Shown here: piece by piece, positions 42,151 to 51,206 of the stretch | Layout of the letters: each line of letters opens with the position of its first letter | Position numbering within the stretch: the stretch's first letter is position 1 | Source of the DNA: Streptomyces sp. S3(2020) | Lineage (GTDB): Bacteria; Actinomycetota; Actinomycetes; Streptomycetales; Streptomycetaceae | Direction: 5' to 3' | NCBI RefSeq assembly: GCF_013044505.1 | Contig: NZ_JABERD010000010.1 | Location: forward strand, 1 to 64,000 | Length of the DNA: 64,000 bases | Notes under the pieces: model-generated | Databases searched by the model: none | What the model was told of the DNA's origin: nothing | The model's input: the letters and a program-made list of their open reading frames with translations, nothing else | Made by a program: the position numbers and the translations under genes

Positions 42151-43635
42151 TTAGAGTTCGCGGCCGTGCGCGGGGAGCGTCACCGAGAACTCGGTGCGGC
42201 CGGGCTCGCTCGCCACGTCGAGGCGGCCCTCGTGCGCCTCGGTGATCGCCGCGGCGATGGCCAGGCCCAGCCCCGTGCCGCCCTCCCGGCCGGGGACACG
42301 GGAGCGGGAGGCGTCGGCCCGGGTGAAGCGTTCGAAGACCGAGGGCAGGAGAGCGGGCGGGATGCCGGGACCGTCGTCCCGCACGCGGACCACGCAGTGC
42401 GTGTCCGTGGCCTCCACGACCACGGTGATCTTCGTGCCCGGAGGGGTGTGCAGACGGGCGTTGGCCAGCAGGTTGGCCACCACCTGGTGCAGCCGTGAGG
42501 CGTCGCCGGACACGGCCGCCCGGCCGCCGTCGAGGCGCAACGCCAGCTGCCAGTCGTGCTCGGCGCCCGCGGCCCGCGCGTCCCACACCGCCTCGGCGAC
42601 CAGCGTCGCGAGGTTCACCTCGTCCGACCGCAGGGGCCGACCCTCGTCGAGCCGGGCGAGCAGCAGCAGATCCTCGACGAGCCCGGTCATCCGGGCCGAC
42701 TGCGCGGCGACCCGGTCCCAGGCCAACTCCGGTGCCATCGTGCGCGTCCCGCTCCTCATGAACTCGGCGTAGCCCGCGATCGAGGCGAGCGGTGTACGCA
42801 GCTCATGGCTGGCGTCGGCGAGGAAGCGCCGCATCCGGTCCTCGGTGCGCTGGCGTTCGGCGAGCGAGGACTCCACATGGTCGATCAGGCGGTTGAGCCC
42901 GACACCGACCTGGCCGGTCTCGGTGCCGGGATCGGTGTCCGCGGTCGGCACGCGGGTGAGCCCCGTGACCTCACCGCGGTCCAGCGGTACCCGGGCGACC
43001 TCCGCCGCGGTGGCGGCGACCCGGCCCAGGGGGCGCAGCTGGCGTCGTACGACCACGGTCGCGGCACCCGCCGCGGCGGCCAGCCCGGCGGAGGCGATCC
43101 CGGCCTCCACGACGACCAGGCCGTCGATCATGCGCTGCACGTCGTGCATGGGGAGTCCGGCCAGCACGGGCACCCCGTCGCCGCCGATCGCGGTCACGCG
43201 GTACGTGCCGAGCCCGGGGACGGTGCGCGTGTGCAGAGAGCCGTCCGTCGTGATGCCGTCGAGGGCGGCGCGCTGGGCGGCGGTGAGGACCTGCTGGCGG
43301 CCGTCGGGGGTCACGACCTCGGCGGCGATGACCTGGCCGTCGCTGAAGCGGGCCGCGAGCGTCCCGGTCGGCTGTCCGCGCTCGTTGAGGAAGCCGAGGT
43401 CCGTCGCGCCGCCCGTGCGTCGCTGGAGGCCGCCCTGGCTGCGTTCGGCGGCGTCGGTGACGCGTTGGTCCAGATCCCCGAGCAGATAGACGCGTTGGAC
43501 GAACACCGTCGTGAGGGCCATGGCCGCGCACACGGCGACCATGGCCACGGAGATGAACACCACCAGGCGCACCCGCAGCGAGCGCCGTCCCAGACGCGGG
43601 CGGGGCAGCCGAGCGCCGCGTCGAGGTCGCCTCAT
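42151..43635 (-). CDS. Sensor histidine kinase (OmpR/EnvZ-type)
   Basis: The 494-residue protein has a membrane helix at about residues 22-48, an extracytoplasmic domain, a second helix at 174-196, HAMP (RRQLRPLGRVAATAAEVARVPL), a dimerisation box with phospho-accepting His277 (DASHELRTPLASIAGYAEF) and an ATPase domain (NLLANARLHTPPGTKI, RVRDDGPGIP, GTGLGLAI). It is the cognate kinase of the response regulator it overlaps by four bases. The signal is not evident; DUF3500 protein downstream could be a target. Confidence 0.93.
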   Translation of the reverse strand: MRRPRRGARLPRPRLGRRSLRVRLVVFISVAMVAVCAAMALTTVFVQRVYLLGDLDQRVTDAAERSQGGLQRRTGGATDLGFLNERGQPTGTLAARFSDGQVIAAEVVTPDGRQQVLTAAQRAALDGITTDGSLHTRTVPGLGTYRVTAIGGDGVPVLAGLPMHDVQRMIDGLVVVEAGIASAGLAAAAGAATVVVRRQLRPLGRVAATAAEVARVPLDRGEVTGLTRVPTADTDPGTETGQVGVGLNRLIDHVESSLAERQRTEDRMRRFLADASHELRTPLASIAGYAEFMRSGTRTMAPELAWDRVAAQSARMTGLVEDLLLLARLDEGRPLRSDEVNLATLVAEAVWDARAAGAEHDWQLALRLDGGRAAVSGDASRLHQVVANLLANARLHTPPGTKITVVVEATDTHCVVRVRDDGPGIPPALLPSVFERFTRADASRSRVPGREGGTGLGLAIAAAITEAHEGRLDVASEPGRTEFSVTLPAHGREL

Positions 43636-44357
43636 GCCCCGTCGTCCGCGGCCCTGATCGCGTAGCCGACACCGCGCACGGTGTGGATCATCGGCGTACG
43701 GCCCTTGTCGATCTTGGAGCGGAGGCTGTACACATACACCTCGACCAGGTTGCCCTCGCCGTCGAACGAGGAGTTCCAGACGTGGTCGAGTATCTGCGTC
43801 TTGCTCAGCACCTGGTGCGGGTGGCTCATGAGGAAGGCCAGCAGGTCGAACTCCTTGGCCGTGAGCGGGACAGGCGTCCCGCCCCGACGCACCTCGCGGC
43901 TCCTCTCGGCCAGCACGAGGTCGCCCAGCACCAGCACCTCGTCCTGTTCGGACGCGTCATCGGGGCGGACACGGCGCAGCAGGCCCCGCAGCCGCAGCAT
44001 GACCTCCTCCAGGGAGAACGGCTTGGTCACGTAGTCGTCCGCACCCGCCGACAGTCCGTCGATGCGGTGCTCCAGGGCATCGCGGGCGGTGAGCATCAGC
44101 ACGGGCAGCCGGGCGTTCTCGCTCCTGAGCCTGCGCAGGACGTCGACCCCGTCCACGTCGGGCAGCATCCCGTCCAGGACGACGAGGTGCGGGGAGCAGT
44201 CCCGTGCGATCCGCAGCGCGCCACGGCCGTCCCACGCCGCGAACGGCCGCCATCCGGCCTCGGTCACCGCCGCGGACAGCAACTCGGTGAGCTCGGGCTC
44301 GTCGTCGACGATGAGCACGCGGACCGTGCCGTGGCGGGTTGCGGAGGAGCCGGACAT
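43632..44357 (-). CDS. OmpR-family response regulator
   Basis: The 241-residue protein has an intact receiver (VLIVDDEPE; phosphoacceptor Asp62 in VVLDGMLPD; Thr in MLTARD; Lys112 in DYVTKPF) and an OmpR winged helix (LTAKEFDLLAFLMSHPHQVLSKTQILDHVWN; HTVRGVGYAIR). Start ATG 44357 has GAAGGG upstream; the longer frame to 44609 has no support. Forms a two-component system with the overlapping kinase (ATGA junction). Confidence 0.93.
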   Translation of the reverse strand: MSGSSATRHGTVRVLIVDDEPELTELLSAAVTEAGWRPFAAWDGRGALRIARDCSPHLVVLDGMLPDVDGVDVLRRLRSENARLPVLMLTARDALEHRIDGLSAGADDYVTKPFSLEEVMLRLRGLLRRVRPDDASEQDEVLVLGDLVLAERSREVRRGGTPVPLTAKEFDLLAFLMSHPHQVLSKTQILDHVWNSSFDGEGNLVEVYVYSLRSKIDKGRTPMIHTVRGVGYAIRAADDGA

Positions 44358-44544
44358 GCCCCGACCCTTCCGCAGGCGGCTGTGGGTGGGATGTGAGCGA
44401 CCTGAGGGCGTGCCATGTGCGGGAGGGGAGGGGAGGGGCGCGCCGGGGTGCGCTCCGGGCCTCGCCCGGCCGGAGCCATGAAAGAGACGCACACGTGTGC
44501 CGCGGGACCGGGATCGGGGCCGACGAACCCCGGCCCGCCGGCCC

Positions 44545-45564
44545 TCACCGCCCGAGTCGAGGGTCCACGTGGATCTTCGGACCCGGTCCCGCGCCCGCCG
44601 GACGCTCACCGGCGAGCACCGGCCCGACCTCGTCGAGCCCCACGGTGGCGGCGACGAGCGGTCTGGGGTCCACCGATCCGTCGGCGTAGGCCTGGATCGT
44701 CGTGGCGAGACCGGGGGAGGCGGACAGGACGCCCACCGCCGTCACGTCCTTGAGGAGGAGCGTGCGGTGGTCGAGCCGGGCGGGTTCGCCGGCCAGCCCG
44801 ATGTAGACGACACGGCCGGCCGGTTCGACCAACTCCAGGGCACGGTTGGGGAGATGGGGCGCGGTCGAGGCGTCCACGACCGAGTCGAACGGCAGGCCGG
44901 GCAAGGACCGTTCCGTCCATACGTGCTCGAAGCCCAGCGCCCGGGCGAACGCGAGGGAGGCGTCCGTGGCGCCCATCAGATGCACCTCGGCACCGGCCGC
45001 CCGCAGGAACATCGCGACCAGCAGCCCGATCGTCCCCGGTCCCAGCACCAGCGTACGGTCGCCGGGACGCGGCGCGGCGGCCCGTGCCGCGCGCAGGGCG
45101 TTCCCGCCCGGCTCCACCAGCGCACCGAGCTCCGCGTCGACGGAGTCGGGCAGGGCGTGCAACGAGGAGGCCGGCACGGCGAGTTGCTCCGCCAGCGCCC
45201 CGGCCCGGGCACCGCGGATGCCGACCTCCTGCCGCTGCTCGCACACATGCTGATCGCCCCGCAGACAGCGGCGGCAGGTGCCGCAGCCGAGCATCGTGTC
45301 GCCCATCACCCGGCGCCCGCACCAGTCGGGATCCACACCGTCACCGACCGCGGCCACACGCCCGGACCACTCGTGCCCCAGCCGCATGGGATACGCGGAG
45401 TGCCCCTGATGGAGATAGGCCATCTCCCCGGTGAAGAACTCCACGTCGGTACCGCACACGCCGACCCGCTCGACGTCGACGACGACCTCACCGGGTCCGG
45501 CCACCGGCGCCGGGACGTCCCGGACCTCGTAGCCGCCGGGGCCGGTCAGTACGAAAGCGCGCAT
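44545..45564 (-). CDS. Zinc-dependent alcohol/sugar dehydrogenase
   Basis: The 339-residue MDR protein has the catalytic-zinc motif GVCGTDVEFF, GHEWSG, and the structural-zinc cysteines CGTCRRCLRGDQHVC; the nucleotide motif is LVLGPGTIGLLVAMFLRAAG. It resembles threonine/sorbitol dehydrogenase-like sugar or sugar-acid dehydrogenases. Start ATG 45564 is preferred; a start at 45594 would overlap the FAH gene by 20 bases. As the last gene downstream of the FAH gene, it may oxidise the starting sugar or a 2-keto-3-deoxy acid. Confidence 0.88.
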   Translation of the reverse strand: MRAFVLTGPGGYEVRDVPAPVAGPGEVVVDVERVGVCGTDVEFFTGEMAYLHQGHSAYPMRLGHEWSGRVAAVGDGVDPDWCGRRVMGDTMLGCGTCRRCLRGDQHVCEQRQEVGIRGARAGALAEQLAVPASSLHALPDSVDAELGALVEPGGNALRAARAAAPRPGDRTLVLGPGTIGLLVAMFLRAAGAEVHLMGATDASLAFARALGFEHVWTERSLPGLPFDSVVDASTAPHLPNRALELVEPAGRVVYIGLAGEPARLDHRTLLLKDVTAVGVLSASPGLATTIQAYADGSVDPRPLVAATVGLDEVGPVLAGERPAGAGPGPKIHVDPRLGR

Positions 45565-45574
45565 CGGGAGCCGC

Positions 45575-46435
45575 TCACCGGGGCCCGAGGACATGCTGGC
45601 GCTGCGCGCCGAGCCGCGTGATGCCCAGCTCCATCACGTCACCCGGCGACAGATACACGGGCGGGGTGAGCCCCATGCCCACGCCGGGCGGGGTGCCGGT
45701 GTTGATGAGGTCGCCGGGCTCCAGGACCAGGAACTGGCTCAGGTAGTGCACGATGACGTACGGGTCGAAGACCATCGTCTTGGTGCTGCCGGTCTGCCGC
45801 CGCACCCCGTTGACGTCCAGCCACATGTCCAGCGCGAGGACGTCGTCGATCTCGTCCGCCGTGGCCAGCCACGGACCCGCCGGGTTGAAGGTCTCCGCGG
45901 ACTTGCCCTTGGCCCACTGCCCGCCGCGCTCCAGCTGGAAGCCGCGCTCGCTGACGTCGTTGACGACCACATACCCGGCGATGGCGTCACGGGCCTCCGC
46001 CACCGAATCCAGGTAGCTCGTACGCCGGCCGATCACGATGCCGAGCTCCACCTCCCAGTCGGTCTTGCCGGCACCGCGCGGGATGCGCACGTCGTCGTGG
46101 GGCCCGACCAGTGTGTTCGGCGACTTGGTGAACAGGATCGGCTCGTCGGGCACGGCCATGCCGCTCTCGGCGGCGTGGTCACGGTAGTTAAGCCCGATGC
46201 ACAGGATCTGGTGCGGACGGGCGATGGGCGCGCCGACGCGCTCCCCGGCGAAACGGGACACCTGCCCCGCCGCCGTCCGCGCGGCCACCAGCGGGCGCAC
46301 GCGGTCCAGGCCGCCCGAACCGAAGAACGCCTCGTCGAAGTCGGTGACGACGTCGGAGAGGTCGACGTACGTCTCGTCGTCGACGCGGGCGACGGGCTTC
46401 TCGGCGCCGGGGGCACCGATGCGCATGAGGTACAC
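45575..46435 (-). CDS. FAH-family 2-keto-acid hydrolase
   Basis: The 286-residue protein has the FAH core: ILCIGLNYRDHAAESG, DWEVELGIVIGRRTSY with metal-binding Glu, GYVVVNDVSERGFQ, NPAGPW and LINTGTPPGVGMGLTPPVYLSPGDVMELGI. Close family members in sugar-acid clusters hydrolyse 2,4-diketo-3-deoxy-sugar acids (for example L-fuconate or L-rhamnonate pathways). Position between a dehydrogenase and an IclR/dehydratase pair supports that use here. An internal ATG three codons later is an alternative start. Confidence 0.87.
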   Translation of the reverse strand: MYLMRIGAPGAEKPVARVDDETYVDLSDVVTDFDEAFFGSGGLDRVRPLVAARTAAGQVSRFAGERVGAPIARPHQILCIGLNYRDHAAESGMAVPDEPILFTKSPNTLVGPHDDVRIPRGAGKTDWEVELGIVIGRRTSYLDSVAEARDAIAGYVVVNDVSERGFQLERGGQWAKGKSAETFNPAGPWLATADEIDDVLALDMWLDVNGVRRQTGSTKTMVFDPYVIVHYLSQFLVLEPGDLINTGTPPGVGMGLTPPVYLSPGDVMELGITRLGAQRQHVLGPR

Positions 46436-46462
46436 GGGGCTGTCTCCAGGGGGGAAGGGGCT

Positions 46463-47278
46463 TCAGCTGTTCGGCTCGGTCAGCAGGGCGCGGATCTCGT
46501 CGAGCGCGTCGACCAGGGAGGCGAGCGGCGTCCGGTAGGCCAGCGCGCTGATGCTCACGGCTCCGGAAGGCGCGGTCGGGGAGGTGAGAAACACCGGCAG
46601 GGCAAGGCAGTTGACCCCGGTCTCGTTCTCCTGGTCGTCGACGCCGTACCCGCGCTCCCGCGTGACCGCGAGCTCACCGTGCAGAGCGTCCGCCGCGCAC
46701 AGACTCCGTGGCGTACGGCGTTGCGGGCCCGCGTCCCCGACCCATGCCTCGACCTCCGCCAGGGACGTCAACTCCCGGGCCAGCAGCAGCTTTCCGACGG
46801 CCGTGGTGTGGGCAGGGTTGCGCCCGCCGATCGTCGACGTCAGCCGGACGGCACCGGAGGGCGGGTCGACCTTGGCGCGGTAGACGACCTCATGGCCGTC
46901 GAGCACCGCGTAATGCGCCGTCTCACCGAACCGGCGTGCCAGCGCGTCCAGCACGGGACGGACCCGGACATGATCGGGCCTCGCCTCATGGTGCGCGAAC
47001 GCCATGCGCAGGAACTCGTCCCCGAGCACATAACGGCCGCGTACGTCCTGGTCGGCCAACCCCGCCCGGCGCAGCGCCCCCAGCGCCCGGTGCACGGTCG
47101 GCTTGGGGCTCCCGATCGCACGGGTCAGCTCCTCAAGGCCCACGCCCCCGGGATACCGGGCGAGCTCCTTGAGGACCGCGAGCACCCGGTCCGAACCCAC
47201 GAGCCGGCCGCCGTCGACACCGGTCGCACCGTCCGTGCCGGGGTCTGTCGGTCCGTCGTACGTCTGCGTAGGCTTCAT
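46463..47278 (-). CDS. IclR-family regulator
   Basis: The 271-residue protein has the IclR winged helix (GSDRVLAVLKELARYPGGVGLEELTRAIGSPKPTVHRALGALRRAGLADQ) and the effector domain (FGETAHYAVLDGHEVVYRAKVDPP; AHTTAVGKLLLA). It heads the leftward genes and is divergent from the dehydratase with only 47 bases between start codons. That gap contains a direct ACCGAC repeat (AGACCGACGTACCGACTA, 47294-47311) which may be its site. It probably controls both arms of the sugar-acid cluster. Confidence 0.92.
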   Translation of the reverse strand: MKPTQTYDGPTDPGTDGATGVDGGRLVGSDRVLAVLKELARYPGGVGLEELTRAIGSPKPTVHRALGALRRAGLADQDVRGRYVLGDEFLRMAFAHHEARPDHVRVRPVLDALARRFGETAHYAVLDGHEVVYRAKVDPPSGAVRLTSTIGGRNPAHTTAVGKLLLARELTSLAEVEAWVGDAGPQRRTPRSLCAADALHGELAVTRERGYGVDDQENETGVNCLALPVFLTSPTAPSGAVSISALAYRTPLASLVDALDEIRALLTEPNS

Positions 47279-47325
47279 CGCGTTCCGAACAGTAGACCGA
47301 CGTACCGACTATTGGAAGGGACCCC

Positions 47326-49041
47326 ATGGTGAGGCTCCGCAGCGCACAGTGGTACGCGGGTCAGGACCGCAACGGCTACATCCACCGGGCGTGGATGCGC
47401 CGGGGCGTACCCGCCGACGCCTTCACCGGGCGGCCCCAGATTGCCATCGCCAACACCGCCTCGGACCTCACCCCCTGCAACGCACACCTCGACGAGGTCG
47501 CGGCCTCGGTGCGCAACGGCGTCTACGAGGCGGGCGGCATCCCCCTGGACCTGCCGGTCGTGTCGCTCGGCGAGACGAACGTACGGCCCACCGCGATGCT
47601 CTGGCGCAACATGGCCGCGATGGCCACCGAGGAGATGCTGCGGGCCAACCCCCTGGACGGTGTCGTCCTGTTGGGCGGCTGCGACAAGACGATCCCGTCG
47701 CTGCTCATGGCCGCCGCCTCGGTGGATCTGCCCGCGGTCGTGGTCCCCGGCGGTCCGATGCTCAACGGCACCTTCCGCGGCGGCCTGCTGGGCTGCGGCA
47801 CCGGGGTGTGGCAGCTGTCGGAGGAGGTCCGGGCGGGCACACTCTCCCAGGAGCAGTTCACCCGCTCCGAGTCCTCCATGATCCGCAGCCGCGGACACTG
47901 CAACACCATGGGCACCGCGTCGACGATGGCCCTGGTCGCCGAGGCGCTGGGCACGGTACTGCCCGGCACGGCCGGCACCCCCGCCCCCGACAGCCGGCTC
48001 CTGGAGGCCGCGCACCACACCGGACGGCTGGCCGTGGACATGGTCGCCGCCGACCGGCGGCCGGGCACCTTCCTGACCAAGGGCTCCTTCCACAACGCGA
48101 TCGTGGCACTGGCCGCCATCGGCGGCTCGACCAACGCGGTCGTCCATCTCCTGGCGATCGCGGGCCGGTCGGGCATTGATCTGACCCTCGACGACTTCGA
48201 CCGCATCGGCTCCCGCGTCCCCGTCCTGGTGGACCTCCAGCCCGCCGGCCGCTTCCTCATGGAGGACCTCCACCGCGCCGGAGGCCTCCTCGCCGTCCTG
48301 CGCGAGGTCCGCGACCTGCTCGACCCCGACGCGCTGACCGTCACCGGCGAACCCCTGGTCGGCTTCCTCGACGACGCCACCGTCTGGGACGCCGACGTCA
48401 TCCGCCCCCGCGCGGAACCCCTCGTCGCCGAGGGCGGAATCGCCGTCCTGCGCGGCAACCTCGCGCCCGACGGCGCCCTCGTCAAACCCGCCGCCGCCTC
48501 ACCGCACCTGCTGCGTCATCGTGGCCGGGCCGTCGTCTTCGACTCCGTCGAGGACTTCCACGCCCGCGTCGACGACCCCGACCTGGACGTCGACGCCGAC
48601 TCCGTCCTCGTCCTGCGCGGCTGCGGACCCAAGGGCTATCCGGGCATGCCCGAGGTCTCCAACATGCCGCTGCCGAAGAAGCTCCTCGAACAGGGCGTAC
48701 GCGACATGGTCCGAGTCTGCGACGGCAGGATGAGCGGCACGGCGTACGGCACGGTCGTCCTGCACGTGGCCCCCGAAGCCGCGGCCGGCGGACCGCTGGG
48801 CCTGGTGCGCACGGGCGACTTCATCACCCTCGACGTCGAAGCCCGCCGGATCGACATCGACGTACCGGACGACGAACTCGCCCACCGCAAGCCCGACCAG
48901 GCCACCATCGACGGCTTCGCCGCACCCCGACGCGGCTGGGAGCGGCTCTACGTCGACCACGTCCTCCAGGCGGACACCGGAGCCGACCTCGACTTCCTCG
49001 TCGGTTCCAGCGGGTCCGAGGTCAGCCGTGAGTCACATTGA
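47326..49041 (+). CDS. IlvD/EDD-family sugar-acid dehydratase
   Basis: The 571-residue protein has the iron-sulfur cysteines of the family: Cys51 (NTASDLTPCNAHL), Cys119 (LLGGCDKTIPS) and Cys192 (GHCNTMGTASTM), and the C-terminal RVCDGRMSGTAYG. Members dehydrate dihydroxy-acids or aldonates such as arabinonate, xylonate or fuconate. With FAH and dehydrogenase genes controlled by IclR, a sugar-acid substrate is more likely than the branched-chain amino-acid one. ATG 47326 has GGAAGGG upstream. Confidence 0.9.
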   Translation: MVRLRSAQWYAGQDRNGYIHRAWMRRGVPADAFTGRPQIAIANTASDLTPCNAHLDEVAASVRNGVYEAGGIPLDLPVVSLGETNVRPTAMLWRNMAAMATEEMLRANPLDGVVLLGGCDKTIPSLLMAAASVDLPAVVVPGGPMLNGTFRGGLLGCGTGVWQLSEEVRAGTLSQEQFTRSESSMIRSRGHCNTMGTASTMALVAEALGTVLPGTAGTPAPDSRLLEAAHHTGRLAVDMVAADRRPGTFLTKGSFHNAIVALAAIGGSTNAVVHLLAIAGRSGIDLTLDDFDRIGSRVPVLVDLQPAGRFLMEDLHRAGGLLAVLREVRDLLDPDALTVTGEPLVGFLDDATVWDADVIRPRAEPLVAEGGIAVLRGNLAPDGALVKPAAASPHLLRHRGRAVVFDSVEDFHARVDDPDLDVDADSVLVLRGCGPKGYPGMPEVSNMPLPKKLLEQGVRDMVRVCDGRMSGTAYGTVVLHVAPEAAAGGPLGLVRTGDFITLDVEARRIDIDVPDDELAHRKPDQATIDGFAAPRRGWERLYVDHVLQADTGADLDFLVGSSGSEVSRESH

Positions 49042-49977
49042 GCGTGCGCGGAAGGTGCGGCGATAGGCGTCCGGGGGCACGCCGACCGTGCGGTTGAAGT
49101 GCCGGCGCAGGGTCGTGGCGGTGCCCATGCCGGTGGCCGTCGCGATGGCGTCGACGCTGTCGTCGGTGGCCTCCAGCAACTCCTGGGCGCGGCGGATGCG
49201 TTGGGTCAGCAGCCACTGGAGCGGGGTGGTGCCGGTCGTCTCCCTGAACCGGCGGCCCAGGTGACGTGAGCTCATCCGCGCCTGACGGGCCAGGTCCTCC
49301 ACGCCCAGCGGCTGGTCGAGCCGCTCCAGGACCCAGGGGAGCAGCCCGCCGAGCGGATGCTCGTCACGGGTCGGCACCGGGGCCGCGACGAACTGCGCCT
49401 GGCCGCCCGCCCGGTGCGGTGGCACCACCAGCCGGCGGGCGACGACGTTGGCGACGGCCGAGCCGTGGTCCTGCCGGACGAGGTGCAGGCACAGATCCAT
49501 CGCGGCGGCCTTGCCGGCGGAGGTGAGCACGCTGCCGTTGTCGACGTAGAGCACATCCGGGTCGACCTCCACCTCCGGATAGCCGGCGGACAGCGCCTCG
49601 GTGTGCGCCCAGTGCGTGGTCGCCCGCTTCCCGTCCAGCAGACCGGCGGCGGCCAGCACGAACGCCCCGGTGCACAGGGAGGCCACCCGCGCCCCGGCCT
49701 CGTGGGCCGCGCGCACCGCGTCGACCAGCTCGGCGGGCGGATCCACGTCCACATCCGCCCAGCCGGGGACGATCACGGTGTCGGCGCGGGCGAGATGCTC
49801 GAACCCGTGGTCGGGCTCCAGGAGGAAACGGCCGACCCGGACGGCCCGCACCCCACAGACGACGACGTCGTACCAGGGGACGGTCACACGGTCCGGGACG
49901 GAGCCGAACACCTCGTAGGCCATGGACAGCTCGAAGTGCAGCATCCCGTCGGTCACGGCCAGAGCGACAGTGGTCAT
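49033..49977 (-). CDS. GlxA-family AraC-type transcriptional regulator
   Basis: The 314-residue protein combines an N-terminal DJ-1/PfpI-like domain (VALAVTDGMLHFELSMAYEVFG; SLCTGAFVLAAAGLLDGKRATTHW) with a C-terminal AraC helix-turn-helix pair (LARQARMSSRHLGRRFRETTGTTPLQWLLTQRIRRAQELLEATDDSVDAIATATG). Start ATG 49977; the longer frame to 50355 runs through the neighbour's promoter. Its 3' end overlaps the dehydratase stop by nine bases. It is divergent from the saccharopine-dehydrogenase-like gene, which it probably regulates. Confidence 0.9.
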   Translation of the reverse strand: MTTVALAVTDGMLHFELSMAYEVFGSVPDRVTVPWYDVVVCGVRAVRVGRFLLEPDHGFEHLARADTVIVPGWADVDVDPPAELVDAVRAAHEAGARVASLCTGAFVLAAAGLLDGKRATTHWAHTEALSAGYPEVEVDPDVLYVDNGSVLTSAGKAAAMDLCLHLVRQDHGSAVANVVARRLVVPPHRAGGQAQFVAAPVPTRDEHPLGGLLPWVLERLDQPLGVEDLARQARMSSRHLGRRFRETTGTTPLQWLLTQRIRRAQELLEATDDSVDAIATATGMGTATTLRRHFNRTVGVPPDAYRRTFRARSM

Positions 49978-50028
49978 GTCCGAAAGTGTACGGGGCTCGT
50001 CGTTCCAGACACTCACGCCGGGGCGTCC

Positions 50029-50076
50029 GTTCTCGCCAGGATGTTCTCGACGGCAGAGAACGAGAACAACGAGAAC
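50029..50076. promoter_or_regulatory. Cluster of GTTCTCG/GAGAAC half-sites
   Basis: Two GTTCTCG copies (50029-50035, 50043-50049) and three GAGAAC copies (50056-50061, 50062-50067, 50071-50076) lie in 48 bases ending 14 bases before the ATG at 50090. GTTCTC and GAGAAC pair as a dyad (50043-50048 with 50056-50061). Likely operator for the divergent GlxA-type regulator. Confidence 0.55.
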
Positions 50077-50089
50077 GGGGAGAGAACCC

Positions 50090-51121
50090 ATGGGATCGGC
50101 ACAGACGGTGACGGTGTACGGCGCGTACGGGCACACCGGACGCTTCGTGGTGGCACATCTGCGGGAGCGCGGATTCGTCCCGGTCCTCTCCGGCCGCGAC
50201 GCCGGCAAGCTCCGCGAGCTGGCCGCCACCCTCCCCGGGGTCGAAGTCCGGCCGGCGCCGGTCGACGACCCGGCCGCCCTCGACCGGGCCCTGGCCGGCG
50301 CGGACGCCGTGATCAACAGCGCCGGCCCCTTCGCGACCACCGCGGCCCCCGTCATCGAGGCGGCCCTGCGCGCCGGGATCCCCTACGTGGACGTGGCCGC
50401 CGAGATCGAGGCCAACGCCGACACCTTCACCCACTTCGCGGACCGCGCCCGGGCGGCGAAAGCGGTGATCGTCCCCGCGATGGCCTTCTACGGCGGCCTC
50501 GGCGACCTCCTGGCCACCGCCGCGATGGGCGACTGGACGACGGCCGACGAGGCGCACATCGCCTACGGGCTGAGCGGCTGGCACCCCACCGCCGGGACAC
50601 GGGCCGCGGGCGAGGTCTCCCACGGCCGGCGCGGCGGGCGGCGCGTCCGCTACACGAAGGGGCGGCTGGAGTACCACGACGACCAGCCGACCGTCCTGAA
50701 GTGGCACTTCCCCGAACCGATGGGCATCCGGGACGTCATGGGGGAGTTCACCATGGCCGACGTCGTCACCATCCCCAGCCATCTGGCCGTCCCCGAGGTG
50801 AGCACCCACATGGCGAGCGAGGCGGCCAGGGAACTCGCCGCCTCCGACACCCCGGCGCCGACCGCGGCCGACGACGACGGGCGCTCCGACCAGACCTTCC
50901 TCGTCGACGCCGTCGTACGCTCCGGTGGCACCGAACGGCGCGCCGTGGCCAGGGGCCGGGACATCTACGCCGTCACCGCACCCCTCGCGGTCGAGGCGGT
51001 CCACCGCATCCTCACCGGGCGGACCAGGACGGTCGGGGTCGCCTCCGCCGGCGAGATCTTCGACGCACCCGACTTCCTGCGCGCGCTGTCGCCGCACATC
51101 TCCGTCGAACTGCGCCCGTAG
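50090..51121 (+). CDS. Saccharopine dehydrogenase-like NAD(P)-binding protein
   Basis: The 343-residue protein has a Rossmann-type start TVYGAYGHTGRFVVAHLRERG, then AGADAVINSAGPF and the family's IPYVDVAAEIEAN segment, as in trans-acting enoyl-reductase/saccharopine-dehydrogenase-like proteins. It is probably a reductase with unknown substrate; true lysine metabolism is unlikely. It is divergent from the GlxA regulator and likely under its control. Start ATG 50090 with GGGGAGAG upstream. Confidence 0.85.
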   Translation: MGSAQTVTVYGAYGHTGRFVVAHLRERGFVPVLSGRDAGKLRELAATLPGVEVRPAPVDDPAALDRALAGADAVINSAGPFATTAAPVIEAALRAGIPYVDVAAEIEANADTFTHFADRARAAKAVIVPAMAFYGGLGDLLATAAMGDWTTADEAHIAYGLSGWHPTAGTRAAGEVSHGRRGGRRVRYTKGRLEYHDDQPTVLKWHFPEPMGIRDVMGEFTMADVVTIPSHLAVPEVSTHMASEAARELAASDTPAPTAADDDGRSDQTFLVDAVVRSGGTERRAVARGRDIYAVTAPLAVEAVHRILTGRTRTVGVASAGEIFDAPDFLRALSPHISVELRP

Positions 51122-51206
51122 CGACGCGGCGAGAGGAACTGCCGTCACGAGCAAGGAAGTTGATGTGCGAAGCTGTCCCCACTGTGGGCGGCGGGAGGAG
51201 CGCAGG

